Positions 24,345 through 34,277 of a stretch of 64,000 nt of DNA are shown here, piece by piece. The stretch is taken from the NCBI GenBank assembly GCA_016195915.1, contig JACPYS010000044.1:96562-160561 (forward strand), read 5' to 3'. The notes beneath the pieces were generated by a model. That model did not search any database, was not told the DNA's origin, and worked only from the letters and a program-made list of their open reading frames with translations. A program made the translations under genes and the position numbers. The stretch comes from Betaproteobacteria bacterium. Lineage in GTDB: Bacteria; Pseudomonadota; Gammaproteobacteria; Burkholderiales; SG8-39. Each line of letters opens with the position of its first letter. Position 1 is the stretch's first letter.

Positions 24345-25307
24345 ATGAAGTGGTGCGGGAAGACATTCATCGCGCTGTTCGCTGCATTCTCCTGCGCGGC
24401 ATCCGCGCAGAGCTATCCGGCCAGGCCCGTCACGCTGATCGTGCCGTTCTCGGCCGGCGGCAGCACCGATATCGTCGCGCGGATTCTGGCGCAGGAGATG
24501 GGCGCGTCACTCGGCAAGTCCGTGATCGTCGAGAACCTGACCGGCGGCGGCGGCGTGATCGGCTGGAATTCGGTCGCAAAGGCGGCGCCGGACGGGTACA
24601 CGCTGCTCACCGCCGAACTGTCGTTCGCGATTGCGGCCGGACTCATTCCCAATCTTCCCTATGATCCCAAGAAGTCATTCACCCACATCGCGACTGCGGT
24701 ATCCGTTCCCCATGCGCTGGTGGTGCACCCATCGGTGAAGGCAAACACGCTGCAGGAGTTCGTTGCACTGGTTAAGGCGAGCCCTGGAAAGTTCAACTAC
24801 GGTTCGGGCGGCAACGGCACCAACACGCATCTCGGCAGCGAACTGTTGAAGAGTCTTGCCGGCATCGACATGGTGCACATTCCCTACAAGGGCGCCGGTG
24901 CGGTCCTGCAGGACCTGATGGCCGGGCAGGTGCAGTCGCTCATCTCCTCGGTGCCGACCGTGCTGCCACACGTGAAGTCCGGGAAACTGCGCGCATTGAT
25001 GGTGACCAGCGAAAAGCGCGTGAGCGTTCTGCCGGACGTACCCTCCGCGCGCGATGCCGGGTTGCCGGAGATGGTCATGACGTTCTGGGTGAACATTGCC
25101 GCACCGGCTGGGACGCCGCAGCCGATCGTTGAGCGCCTCAACAAGGAAGTGATCGCCGCCCTGGCCAGGCCGGGCACGCAGACGCGGCTTGCCGACCTCG
25201 GCCTCGACCCCATCGGCAGCACAGCACCGGAGGCGGCAAAACTCGTCGACGATGAAATGCAGCGCTGGGACGCGGTGATCAAGGCCGCCCGTATCAAGGC
25301 AGACTAG
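24345..25307 (+). CDS. Bug-family periplasmic solute-binding protein
   Basis: Protein of 320 residues with a signal peptide ending at ASAQS, YPARPVTLIVPFSAGGSTD and VIVENLTGGGGVIG. The gene is preceded by gaggagaatgaa. It is only moderately similar to the Bug protein immediately upstream, so the two may bind different acids rather than be a recent duplication. The CoA-transferase gene follows closely. Confidence 0.88.
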   Translation: MKWCGKTFIALFAAFSCAASAQSYPARPVTLIVPFSAGGSTDIVARILAQEMGASLGKSVIVENLTGGGGVIGWNSVAKAAPDGYTLLTAELSFAIAAGLIPNLPYDPKKSFTHIATAVSVPHALVVHPSVKANTLQEFVALVKASPGKFNYGSGGNGTNTHLGSELLKSLAGIDMVHIPYKGAGAVLQDLMAGQVQSLISSVPTVLPHVKSGKLRALMVTSEKRVSVLPDVPSARDAGLPEMVMTFWVNIAAPAGTPQPIVERLNKEVIAALARPGTQTRLADLGLDPIGSTAPEAAKLVDDEMQRWDAVIKAARIKAD

Positions 25308-25311
25308 TGCG

Positions 25312-26730
25312 GTGGATCGCGGCGTTGCAATGACCGGCTTCGATGAACTCATGGCGCTCCGCGGCGGCAAACCGCCGGACGACGCGGAGGTCACGGTTTC
25401 CGGATGCGATCCCGTCTATCCCACGGTTTTCAAGATCGGCGAGACCTGTGCCGCCGTGATCGCGGGCATCGGTGTCGCGGTCTCCGACCTCTGGGAACTG
25501 CGCACGGGTAGACGGCAGAAGGTGGCGGTCGATGTCCGCCACGCAGCCGGAACGATGCGCAGCGCCGACTTCACCTGGTTGCAGGGGACGAACGGTAGCT
25601 TCGAACCCGCTCCACTGGATCCGAGAATGGTGCACATGCGCTCCGTGACGCAGCCCTGGCCGACGAAGGACGGCCGCTGGTTTCTACCCCACCTGAATCT
25701 CCCGCACCTGCGCGAGCGTGTGCTCGGCGTGCTCAAATGCGAAGACACCCCTGAGGGCGTACGCAACGCCGTGGCGAAGTGGAGCGCGGACGACCTGGAG
25801 GAGGCGATCGCCAAAGCGCGCGCTTGCGGCGGCACCGTGCGCAGCAACGCGCAATGGCTCGCGCATCCGCAGGGCCGTTTTCTGTCCGCGCGACCGCTCG
25901 TCGAGATCGAGAAGATCGGCGAGGGCGAACCGGAACCGTTCCGGACCGGGGATCGGCCGCTGCAGGGCATACGGGTGCTGGACCTCACGCGCATTCTGGC
26001 CGGCCCGGTGGCGGCGCGCACGCTGGCCGAGCATGGGGCTGAGGTGCTGATGGTCACCGCACCTCATCTGCCGCAGACGCCGGAGCACGTGCGCGATACC
26101 AGCCACGGAAAGCGAAGCTGCTTTCTCGACCTCACGAAGCCCGATCAGGCTGCGCGACTGAAATCGCTCGCCGGCAACGCCGACGTTTTTTCCCAGGGCT
26201 ACCGCCCCGGCGCTCTGAGCGCGCTCGGCTTCGGTCCCGAACAACTCGCGGAACTCCGTCCTGGTCTCATCTACCTTTCGATCAGCTGTTTCGGCAGCGG
26301 CGGCCCGTTTTCGGACCGCGCAGGCTGGGAGCAGGTTGCGCAGACCGTGACCGGTATCTGCCGCGACAACGGCCGCGACCGGCCCACGCTGATTCATGCC
26401 GCGGCCTGCGACTGGACGACCGGGTACCTCGGCGCCTACGGCGTTTTGCTCGCCCTTGCGCGCCGCGCGCGCGAGGGCGGCAGCTTTCACGTGCGCGTCT
26501 CGCTGTGCCAGGCAGGGATGTTCATTTACCGACAGGGCAAGATCGCGCTCGACCCGTCCGCGACCGGGCTGACGCGGGAGGAGATCGAGGCGTTGCAGAT
26601 TTCCGCGCAGACCACGTATGGGCCGATGCGGTTTCTGAAACCGGTGCTGAAGCTTTCGGAAACCCCGGCACGATGGGAACGGCCGACGCCGAAACTCGGC
26701 GCGAACGAGCCGGTATGGCTCGACGCGTGA
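25312..26730 (+). CDS. Class III (CaiB/BaiF) CoA-transferase, two-half form
   Basis: Protein of 472 residues that moves CoA between carboxylic acids. The first 200 residues look like the C-terminal half of the family (IAGIGVAVSDLWELRTGRRQ, VAVDVRHAA). The classical N-terminal start then appears at about residue 220 (GIRVLDLTRILAGPVAART), followed by FSQGYRPGALSALGFGPEQL. The order is therefore permuted relative to CaiB, a known subfamily layout. Around the usual catalytic Asp the sequence reads GWEQVAQ, so that residue may be Glu or lost. The start may be GTG here or ATG at 25330. Flanked by three Bug genes on the same strand. Confidence 0.8.
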   Translation: MDRGVAMTGFDELMALRGGKPPDDAEVTVSGCDPVYPTVFKIGETCAAVIAGIGVAVSDLWELRTGRRQKVAVDVRHAAGTMRSADFTWLQGTNGSFEPAPLDPRMVHMRSVTQPWPTKDGRWFLPHLNLPHLRERVLGVLKCEDTPEGVRNAVAKWSADDLEEAIAKARACGGTVRSNAQWLAHPQGRFLSARPLVEIEKIGEGEPEPFRTGDRPLQGIRVLDLTRILAGPVAARTLAEHGAEVLMVTAPHLPQTPEHVRDTSHGKRSCFLDLTKPDQAARLKSLAGNADVFSQGYRPGALSALGFGPEQLAELRPGLIYLSISCFGSGGPFSDRAGWEQVAQTVTGICRDNGRDRPTLIHAAACDWTTGYLGAYGVLLALARRAREGGSFHVRVSLCQAGMFIYRQGKIALDPSATGLTREEIEALQISAQTTYGPMRFLKPVLKLSETPARWERPTPKLGANEPVWLDA

Positions 26731-26810
26731 GAGGTGATTCCCGAACCGAGCTCTCGAAATCCCCGATCGGCTCCGCGCCACTACAATGTCACGATCCGAA
26801 CGAGGAGAAG

Positions 26811-27791
26811 ATGACCCGCATTTCCCTGCTTCGCCGCAGAATTCTCGCCATTGGCTTTACCGGCCTCATAGGGTCCGGCCTCGCTGGCGCGCAATCACCC
26901 GACAAGCCGCTGCGCATCATTCTTCCCGTCGGTGCCGGCTCGGGCGTAGACACGATCACGCGCAGCGTGGGACCGGCCCTGTCGAAGGAAGTCGGCCGCG
27001 CGGTCGTGATCGAGAACCTGCCGGGCGCGGGCGGCATCACCGGCACGGCCGCGCTGGTGAAATCTCCCGCCGACGGACTTACGATCAGCGTGGTCTCCAA
27101 CAACCACGTGATCAACCCGAGCGTCTACGCGCGGATGCCCTTCGACTCGCTCGAGGACATCACGCCGATCGCGGTGATCGGCACCACCCCGATCGTGCTG
27201 GTCGTCAACCCTTCGAAGGTACCGGTGAAGAACGTGCAGGAGTTCGTCGCGTTCCTGAAGGCGAAACCGGGCGCCTACAACTATGCGTCATCGGGCAATG
27301 GAACCATCCTGCATCTCGCCGCGGAGATGTTCGTCGGCGAGGCCCAGGTGCAGGTCAGGCATATCCCGTACAAGGGCGTGGGGCCGATGGTCGTCGACCT
27401 GATCGGCGGACAGGTCGAATGGGGAATGCTGGCGTTGCCTTCCGTGCAGGGCCACCTGAAGAACGGAACGCTGCGCGCGATCGGCGTGGGCGGACTCACC
27501 CGCGTTGCCGCCGCGCCCGATCTGCCGACGATCGCCGAGCAAGGTCTGCCGAACTACGACTCGGAAGGCTGGTTCGCCGTGATCGGCCCCGCCAGACTTC
27601 CCGCCGCCCAGATCAAGCGCATTCACGCCGCATTCTCGGCGGCGTTTGCAACCCCTGAAGTTCAGGACGCCATGTCAAAGCAGGGCAACGCCATCAACCT
27701 TGGTACGCCTGAAGCGGCCGTACAGTTTTTCCGCACGGAGACCGCAAAGTACGCGAGGCTGGTCAAGCTGGCGGGCGTGAAGATCGACTGA
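26811..27791 (+). CDS. Bug-family periplasmic solute-binding protein
   Basis: Protein of 326 residues. The start is fixed by acgaggagaag directly before the ATG, although the frame is open much further upstream. Signal peptide MTRISLLRRRILAIG to about AGAQS, then KPLRIILPVGAGSGVDTI and VVIENLPGAGGITG. Third Bug gene in this plus-strand group; it converges on the malic enzyme gene seven bases away. Confidence 0.88.
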   Translation: MTRISLLRRRILAIGFTGLIGSGLAGAQSPDKPLRIILPVGAGSGVDTITRSVGPALSKEVGRAVVIENLPGAGGITGTAALVKSPADGLTISVVSNNHVINPSVYARMPFDSLEDITPIAVIGTTPIVLVVNPSKVPVKNVQEFVAFLKAKPGAYNYASSGNGTILHLAAEMFVGEAQVQVRHIPYKGVGPMVVDLIGGQVEWGMLALPSVQGHLKNGTLRAIGVGGLTRVAAAPDLPTIAEQGLPNYDSEGWFAVIGPARLPAAQIKRIHAAFSAAFATPEVQDAMSKQGNAINLGTPEAAVQFFRTETAKYARLVKLAGVKID

Positions 27792-27798
27792 GGTGCAC

Positions 27799-29448
27799 TC
27801 AGAGATAACTCGAATACCGCGGATCGTACATGTTCGCCTTCACGTCCTCGAGCACGTCCTGCGGCCGCGCCTTGCCCGCAAGACCGCTTGCATAAGCCGA
27901 CTCGGCGACCGCCGCCGCGATCGCGGCTGATACCTCGCGGATGCGCGACAGCGCCGGATAGAGGCTGCCCTGCGCGAGGTCGGATTCGGTCACCCGCTCC
28001 GCCAAGGTGCGCGCCGCGATCATGAACATGTCGTCGGTGACGCGGCGAGCGCGGCTCACGATCGCGCCGAGGCCGACGCCGGGAAAGATGTAAGAATTGT
28101 TGCCCTGGCGCGGCACGAAGGTCCGGCCGTCCACCTTCAAGGGGTCGAACGGGCTGCCGCAGGCGAACAGCGCACGGCCGCTGGTCCACTGATACGCCTG
28201 CTCCGCGGTGCACTCGGCCTTCGAGGTCGGGTTGGACAGCGCGAACACGATCGGCCTCTGGTTGATGCGCGTCATGTCTTCGAGTATTTCGCGCGTGAAG
28301 GTCCCGCCGACCGCGGCGACGCCGATGATCCCGCTCGGCATGAGCGCCTTCACCGCCGAAGGGAAATCGCCGACGGGCGCGTGTTCGTGCGCATAGTGCA
28401 GCTTGTGCTCGGCGAGGTCGCTGCGGCTTTTCACCACCAGGCCGCGCGAATCCACCAGCCAGCAGCGCTCGCGCGCGGACGCCTTGTCGAGCCCCTGCGC
28501 GACCATCGCGGCCACCGCGAGGTCGGCGATGCCGGTAGCCGCTTCGCCCGCGCCGAGGAACAGCAGCTTCTGGTCCGCGAGCTTTCCGCCGGTGACGCGC
28601 AACGCGGAGTACAGCCCCGCCAGCGCAACCGACGCAGTGCCCTGGATATCGTCGTTGAAGGCGCAGACGCGTTCGCGGTATCTCGCGAGCAGGCGGAACG
28701 CATTGTGATTCGCGAAGTCCTCGAACTGGATCACCACGCCCGGAAACACCTCGCTCGCCGCCGTGACCAGTTCGTCGATCAGCTCGTCGTAGGCCGCGCC
28801 GGTGACGCGGCGCTGGCGCAAGCCGATGTAGAACGGGTCGTTGAGCAGCGTCTCGTTGTTGGTCCCGACATCGATGGTGATCGGCAGGCACAGGCTCGGG
28901 TGGATTCCGGCGCAAGCCGTGTACAGCGAGAGTTTGCCAACGGGTATGCCCATGCCCTGCGCGCCCTGGTCGCCCAGGCCGAGGATGCGCTCGCCGTCAG
29001 TGACGACGATGATGCCGGCCTTGCGCGGCCAGTTGCCGAGCAGGCTCGCCACGTGGCCGCGGTCCCGGGTGCAGATGAAGATGCCGCGCGGGCGCTGGAA
29101 AATCTGGCCGAAGCGCTGGCAGGCAAGCCCGACGGTGGGCGTGTAGATGAGCGGCTGCATCTCGTCCACGTGATCGCAGACCAGGCGGAAAAACAGCGCT
29201 TCGTTGCGATCGTGCAGGGCGTTCAGCGCGATGAACTTGTCGAGCGGGTCAGCCATGCGCCGCAGGTACTGCAGCACGCGCGCCTTTTGCTCGTCCTGTG
29301 TATGCACGTACGGCGGCAGCAGGCCGCGCAGCCAATACGCGTCGCGCTCCGCTTCAGTGAAGGCAGTGCCCTTGTTGAGCAGCGGATCGTGCATCAGGTC
29401 CATGCCGCGTGGAAATGCGGCTGCAACGCGATTCGGGATTTCGGCCAT
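27799..29448 (-). CDS. NAD-dependent malic enzyme (oxaloacetate-decarboxylating)
   Basis: Enzyme of 549 residues converting malate to pyruvate and CO2 with NAD reduction. Family segments: YTPTVGLACQRFGQIFQRP, the substrate region VVTDGERILGLGDQGAQGMG, metal ligands in QFEDFANHNAFRLL and FNDDIQGTASVALAG, and the nucleotide loop LFLGAGEAATGIADL. The size and motifs fit the large MaeA/SfcA type without a phosphotransacetylase domain. The start at MAEIPNRV is preferred to an upstream ATG because homologues begin there. Downstream of, and same strand as, the carboxylate block, so malate formed by the fumarase could be drained here. Confidence 0.92.
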   Translation of the reverse strand: MAEIPNRVAAAFPRGMDLMHDPLLNKGTAFTEAERDAYWLRGLLPPYVHTQDEQKARVLQYLRRMADPLDKFIALNALHDRNEALFFRLVCDHVDEMQPLIYTPTVGLACQRFGQIFQRPRGIFICTRDRGHVASLLGNWPRKAGIIVVTDGERILGLGDQGAQGMGIPVGKLSLYTACAGIHPSLCLPITIDVGTNNETLLNDPFYIGLRQRRVTGAAYDELIDELVTAASEVFPGVVIQFEDFANHNAFRLLARYRERVCAFNDDIQGTASVALAGLYSALRVTGGKLADQKLLFLGAGEAATGIADLAVAAMVAQGLDKASARERCWLVDSRGLVVKSRSDLAEHKLHYAHEHAPVGDFPSAVKALMPSGIIGVAAVGGTFTREILEDMTRINQRPIVFALSNPTSKAECTAEQAYQWTSGRALFACGSPFDPLKVDGRTFVPRQGNNSYIFPGVGLGAIVSRARRVTDDMFMIAARTLAERVTESDLAQGSLYPALSRIREVSAAIAAAVAESAYASGLAGKARPQDVLEDVKANMYDPRYSSYL

Positions 29449-29549
29449 GGTTCGGGTCTCGATTTGACTTGATTCGGTCCGGGCGGACGGGCACCGAGCG
29501 GCGCCTTGGAGCACCTTACCCCCGCGTCAGGTCGCGGCCTTGACCTGCG

Positions 29550-31283
29550 TCAATTTGCGGCGTCGCTAAGCAGGGATTGCCCAGGCTGCACGCGTGTAAA
29601 AGAGACGGGGTTCATCGCAACTTCGAGCGCGCCGGCCGTGCTGCGTACGCTGGTGAACGCCGAGCGCTCGAGCGGCCCGGTATCGGGGCAATCGCTCCTG
29701 AAATGCGCGCCGCGCGAATCGTTGCGCGCCAGCGCGGCCGCCGCGATCACTTCGCTGGTCTCCACCAGGCTCTTGAGATTCATCCAGTCGTGCCACGAGA
29801 GATTGAAGGCCCGGTCCGCATTCGTGCCGATCGCGTGAGCGTCGAGCGCGTCGCGTATGGCATGCAGCTCGAGCGACGCGGATTCGAGTTCGGCGCGTTC
29901 GCGAATGATCCCGACCTTGTCCCACATCAACTCGTAGAGCCGCTCGCGCACTTCCTCGAGCGCGCCATGCGCTCCCGCGGAGCCGCGCAGGGGCCGCTCG
30001 CAGCGCGCAAGCGCCGCGTCGATCGAATCGCGATCGGCCTCGTTCCACGTACCCTCGCCCTTCACCCACGCCGCCATCGCCTCGCCCGCCACGCCGCCGA
30101 ACACCGTGGAATTCGCCACCCCGTTGCCGCCGAGCCGGTTGGCGCCGTGCACCCCGCCGGCATCCTCTCCCGCGACGAACAACCCATGCAGTTCAGTGGT
30201 GCAATCGGCATTGAATTCGACGCCGCCCATCATGTAGTGCGCGGTGGGCACCACCTCCACGAGCCCGCCGGCGAGATCGAAACCGCAGTCGGCGCAGCGC
30301 TCGACCATGCCCTTGAATTCCTTGCGCACGCGCTCCGGCCCCAGGTGCGCCATCGCGATGTACAGCCCGCCGTTGGGCGTTACTCGCCCCGCGCGCATCT
30401 CGGCGTACATCGAGCGCGAGACGATGTCGCGCGTCGCGCGCTCGAGCCTCGCATCGTAGTTCTGCATGAACCGTTCGCGCTCGCCGTTCAGAAGGTACCC
30501 GCCCGAGACGCGCAGGCCTTCTTCGAGGACCGTGCCGGTCATGCGCGTATGGGTCCCCGCGAGCAGCCCGGTGGGATGGAACTGGACCATCTCCATGTCG
30601 CGCAACGCGAGCCCGGCGCGCAGCGCCATCGCCAGACCGTCGCAGCTCTTCTCGCCCGAAGGCGTGTGGTACTTGTACATGGTCGGCCCGCCGCCGGTGC
30701 CGAGCAACACTGCCTTCGCACGCACGAACACGTACTCGCCACTGCGCATGTCGATCATCAGCACCCCGGCGAGCGCATCTCCCGAGCGCGTTTTCACCAG
30801 CTCGACCGCGCGGTGCTCTTCCAGCCGCGAGATGTTGCGCGCCCACACCTGCTCGGCCAGCCGGTTGATGATTTCGATGCCGGTCAGATCGCCCTTGTGT
30901 ACCGTGCGATCGAAGGTCTGACCCGCGAACGCCTTCTGGTGGATGCTGCCGTCGGGGTTGCGATCGAAGAAACAGCCGAGTTCGTTCTCCAGTTCATGGA
31001 TGCGCTCCACCGCGAGCGTCACCAGCTTCCATGCGAGTTCCTGGTCCGGCAGCCACTTGCCACCTTCGATGGTGTCCATGAAATGCCGCTCGACCGAATC
31101 GCCCGCGGCGAGCGCGACGTTGTAGCCTCCCTGCACCATGCGCGTGCAGCCGCATTTTCCGAGCAGGCCCTTGACCGCGACGGTGATCGAGAGCGAGGGA
31201 TCGGCTTGATGGGCGTGCAGTGCGGCGAACAAGCCTGCGCCACCCGAGCCCAGGATCAGGATATCGGTCGAGAGATCACGCAC
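29550..31283 (-). CDS. Succinate dehydrogenase/fumarate reductase-like flavoprotein subunit
   Basis: FAD protein of 577 residues. The dinucleotide fold is ILGSGGAGLFAALHA at residues 10-24. Dicarboxylate-site residues are present: MEMVQFHPTGLL, EEGLRVSGGYLLN, VPTAHYMMGG and GANRLGGNGVANS. At the place where complex II has the FAD-linking His (RSHTVAAQGG) this protein reads CTRMVQGGYN, so FAD is probably bound non-covalently. The partner Fe-S and anchor subunits lie about 7 kb upstream in the same gene run. Overlaps the TRAP permease by eight bases. Confidence 0.85.
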   Translation of the reverse strand: MRDLSTDILILGSGGAGLFAALHAHQADPSLSITVAVKGLLGKCGCTRMVQGGYNVALAAGDSVERHFMDTIEGGKWLPDQELAWKLVTLAVERIHELENELGCFFDRNPDGSIHQKAFAGQTFDRTVHKGDLTGIEIINRLAEQVWARNISRLEEHRAVELVKTRSGDALAGVLMIDMRSGEYVFVRAKAVLLGTGGGPTMYKYHTPSGEKSCDGLAMALRAGLALRDMEMVQFHPTGLLAGTHTRMTGTVLEEGLRVSGGYLLNGERERFMQNYDARLERATRDIVSRSMYAEMRAGRVTPNGGLYIAMAHLGPERVRKEFKGMVERCADCGFDLAGGLVEVVPTAHYMMGGVEFNADCTTELHGLFVAGEDAGGVHGANRLGGNGVANSTVFGGVAGEAMAAWVKGEGTWNEADRDSIDAALARCERPLRGSAGAHGALEEVRERLYELMWDKVGIIRERAELESASLELHAIRDALDAHAIGTNADRAFNLSWHDWMNLKSLVETSEVIAAAALARNDSRGAHFRSDCPDTGPLERSAFTSVRSTAGALEVAMNPVSFTRVQPGQSLLSDAAN

Positions 31284-33288
31284 GGGATCGAAACCACTGG
31301 ATCGCCATCACGGCGGCGAGCAGGCCGATCCCGACCGCGTCGTTGAGCGCCACAGGCGTGAGCACGAGAATCCCGGCGGCGAGCAGCGCGATTCGCTCGA
31401 CGATGGTGGTCTTCTTGAACAACCAGCCTTCGGCGGCGCCTGCGAGCGCGACCAGCGCGACGACTGCCAGCACCGTGATCTCGAGCACGCTCCACCAGCC
31501 GCCGCCCTTGGGAATGTAGAGCAGCAAACCGACGCCGATCGGATCGAGCACGAACATGAACGGCACCACGAAGGCGGGCAGGGTGTACTTCCAGGATTGC
31601 AACGTCGTCTTGTACGGGTCTCCTCCGGTGATCGCTGCGGCGGCGAAGGGCGAGAGCGCGGTCGGCGGCGAGACTTCCGAGAGCACCGCATAGTAGAAGA
31701 TGAACATGTGCGCAGCGTAATCTGGCACGCCGAGCTTGATCAGCGCGGGCGCCGCGATCACCGCGCAGATGATATAGCTCGCGGTGACCGGCACCGCGAG
31801 CCCGACGACCCAGACGATCAGCGCCGTGAAAATCGACGTGAGCACCAGGCTGCCGCCGGCGTAGCCGATCACGATCTCGGAGAACCGCAGCCCGAGCCCG
31901 GTCAGCGTGACGATGCCGACGATGATCCCGGCGGCGGCGCAGGTGGCGCCGACGTTGATCATGCCGGTCGATCCCGACGCCAGCGCCTTGACGAATTTCG
32001 AGCGCAGCACGATGTCCGCGACCCAGCCTTCTGGCCGGTCGCGCAACAGCCGCAAGTCCAGCAGCGCGCAGTCGCGATGGATGAAACTGGTGAGTGCCGC
32101 GACCGCGGTCGCCCAGAACACCGCACCGATCGGAGAGAAGCCGATCAGCATGAACAGCACGATCGCGATCAGCGAGAAGAAGTGGAAGCCCTGCGTTTTC
32201 GTGAGCTGCCAGGCACTCTGCGTAGCATGTACCTCCACCATCTTCATGCCGTATTTGCGCGCGTCGATCTCGACCATGAAAAAGAGCGAAAGGTAGTAGA
32301 GACAGGTCGGGATCGTCGCCATCTTGATGACGTCGAGGTAGCTGATCTTGAGGAACTCCGCGATGAGGAACGCCGCGGCGCCAAGAACCGGCGGCGAGAG
32401 GATCGCTCCGAGCCCGCCCGCCGCGAGCAGCCCGCCGGCCGCGTTCTTCTCGTATCCCGCCTTGGCGAGCATCGGGTAAGCGACCGTGCCGAGCGTCACG
32501 GTGGTGGCGACCCCCGAGCCGGAAGGCCCGCCCAGCAGGAAGCTGGAAAGAACGATGGTGCGCCCGGCGCCGGTCGGCTTGCCGCCGAGCGCAGCGAACG
32601 AAAAATCGAGATAGAACTTTCCCGCCCCCGAGAACTGCAACATCGCGCCGTAGATCGTGAACAGGATGATGAGCGATGAGGACACATCCACCGCCGTGCC
32701 GAAGACGCCTTCGAGCGTCATGTACATATGGCCGACCAGCCGCCCGATGTCGTAGCCGACATGGGTCCAGGGCGCCGGCAGCCACCGCCCGAGCATCGCG
32801 TAGGCGATGAACAGGACCACGATGAACGGCATGATCCAGCCCGTGGTGCGGCGCGCCGCCTCCAGAACGAGGAACACGAAGACGACGCCGAAGACATTGT
32901 CGAAGCGGCTCGGCAGCGTGCTTCGATCCAGGAAATCGTCGCCGCCCCACACCGCGTACAGCATGGCTGCGACGCTCAGAAGCGCAAACCCAAGGTCAAT
33001 CCAGGAAAAACGGTCGCGCGCCGCGCTGCGCCAGGGAAACAGCGTGAAGGCGAGAAACAGCACGAAGCCGACGTGCGCGTAACGCAGCTGGTAGGGATTG
33101 ATGTTTCCATACGCTGCCCAGAGGTGGAACAGCGACATGACGACGGCAAGCGCGAACAGGAAGGTCCCCCATCCGCCGGCGAAGCGGTGGTGGACGCCCT
33201 CTTCGAGTTCGATGTACCCCTCGACCTTCTTCAGGGTCGATTCGTCGACCTCCGCGGCCAGCGGCTGCGCCTCCCCGGCCACGTTCAA
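31276..33288 (-). CDS. TRAP transporter fused permease (4TM + 12TM, TAXI-associated)
   Basis: Integral membrane protein of 670 residues with many hydrophobic helices. The N-terminal third corresponds to the small DctQ-like part and the rest to the large DctM-like part (DVSSSLIILFTIYGAMLQFS, FLLGGPSGSGVATTVTLGT, GGLGAILSPPVLGAAAFL). Such fused permeases pair with TAXI binding proteins, and one is encoded directly upstream with a four-base overlap. It imports a dicarboxylate-like acid using an ion gradient. Confidence 0.92.
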   Translation of the reverse strand: MNVAGEAQPLAAEVDESTLKKVEGYIELEEGVHHRFAGGWGTFLFALAVVMSLFHLWAAYGNINPYQLRYAHVGFVLFLAFTLFPWRSAARDRFSWIDLGFALLSVAAMLYAVWGGDDFLDRSTLPSRFDNVFGVVFVFLVLEAARRTTGWIMPFIVVLFIAYAMLGRWLPAPWTHVGYDIGRLVGHMYMTLEGVFGTAVDVSSSLIILFTIYGAMLQFSGAGKFYLDFSFAALGGKPTGAGRTIVLSSFLLGGPSGSGVATTVTLGTVAYPMLAKAGYEKNAAGGLLAAGGLGAILSPPVLGAAAFLIAEFLKISYLDVIKMATIPTCLYYLSLFFMVEIDARKYGMKMVEVHATQSAWQLTKTQGFHFFSLIAIVLFMLIGFSPIGAVFWATAVAALTSFIHRDCALLDLRLLRDRPEGWVADIVLRSKFVKALASGSTGMINVGATCAAAGIIVGIVTLTGLGLRFSEIVIGYAGGSLVLTSIFTALIVWVVGLAVPVTASYIICAVIAAPALIKLGVPDYAAHMFIFYYAVLSEVSPPTALSPFAAAAITGGDPYKTTLQSWKYTLPAFVVPFMFVLDPIGVGLLLYIPKGGGWWSVLEITVLAVVALVALAGAAEGWLFKKTTIVERIALLAAGILVLTPVALNDAVGIGLLAAVMAIQWFRSRA

Positions 33289-34250
33289 TTCAGCTTGACG
33301 CCCTTCTCCGCGAAGTACTTGATCGCCCCAGGGTGATAGGGGATCGTCGCCGCAGCCTTCGATTGCGTCTTGATGTCAAAATTCGCCGCTTCCTTGTGCA
33401 CCAGGACGAGATCGTCCTTCCTGTCGAAGATGGTCTTCAGGATGTTGTAGGCCAACTGGTCGGGCATATCCCGGTGAGCGACGAGCAGGTTCCATACCGT
33501 GGCCACGTGGTTGACCTGCTCCTGGCCGGGATAGGACTTCGCCGGAATGACGTCGCGCACGTAGAGCGGACCGTGCTTGGCGGTCATCTTCTCGACCCCG
33601 TCGGCGTGGTCGATGAGCTTGATCCTGGTCCCCGGCGTCGCCGCGAGATCCGTGACCGAGGAGGTCGGTATCCCCGCGACAAAGAAGAAAGCGTCGAGCT
33701 TGCCGTCCTTGATCGCGTCGGCCGATTTTTCCGGCGTCAGGCGTTCGCGACGCACGTCCTTGCTCCAGTCCATGCCGTAGGCCTCGAACAGGCGCTGGGT
33801 CATCAATTCGGTCGCGCTGTTGGGCGCTCCGGTCGAGACGCGCTTGCCCTTGAGGTCAGTGAAGCTGTTGATGCCGCGGCCTTCCACGGTGACTGCGTGC
33901 ATGCGGTTCGGATACGCCACCATCAGCGCGCGTACCGGCACTTCGGCGCCGCTGAACTTGCCCTGCGCCTTGTAGCCGTCCCAGGCCGCATCGGCCATCG
34001 TCAGCGCAATGTCGGATTTCTTCTGCGACATGAGCTGAAGGTTCGCCACGGAACCGGCCGTCGATTCCGCGTTCGCGGAATAGCCCGGCACGTATTTCGA
34101 CAGGATATTGGCGATGCCGCCGCCAAGCGGGTAATACACGCCGCCGGTGGGTCCGGTGGAGATCGAGATCATCACCTTGTCCTGCGCTGCGCAGACGCCT
34201 GCGGCCATCATTCCCGCAGCCAGTGCAGCGATTCGAATCGTTGTATTCAC
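33285..34250 (-). CDS. TAXI-family TRAP transporter solute-binding protein
   Basis: Periplasmic protein of 321 residues. Signal peptide ending at VCAAQ; mature part begins KVMISISTGPTGGVYYPLGG, the TAXI signature, then AESTAGSVANLQLM. Its stop overlaps the start of the fused TRAP permease, so the two form one transporter. A fumarase-subunit gene lies 27 bases upstream on the same strand. Confidence 0.92.
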   Translation of the reverse strand: MNTTIRIAALAAGMMAAGVCAAQDKVMISISTGPTGGVYYPLGGGIANILSKYVPGYSANAESTAGSVANLQLMSQKKSDIALTMADAAWDGYKAQGKFSGAEVPVRALMVAYPNRMHAVTVEGRGINSFTDLKGKRVSTGAPNSATELMTQRLFEAYGMDWSKDVRRERLTPEKSADAIKDGKLDAFFFVAGIPTSSVTDLAATPGTRIKLIDHADGVEKMTAKHGPLYVRDVIPAKSYPGQEQVNHVATVWNLLVAHRDMPDQLAYNILKTIFDRKDDLVLVHKEAANFDIKTQSKAAATIPYHPGAIKYFAEKGVKLN

Positions 34251-34277
34251 GGTTCTCTCCCTGGAGATGCGGCGATT

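Noticed and set aside
31597..32679. Plus-strand frames opposite the TRAP permease
   Set aside because: Highly charged Arg/Asp/Glu translation typical of the antisense of membrane-protein codons.
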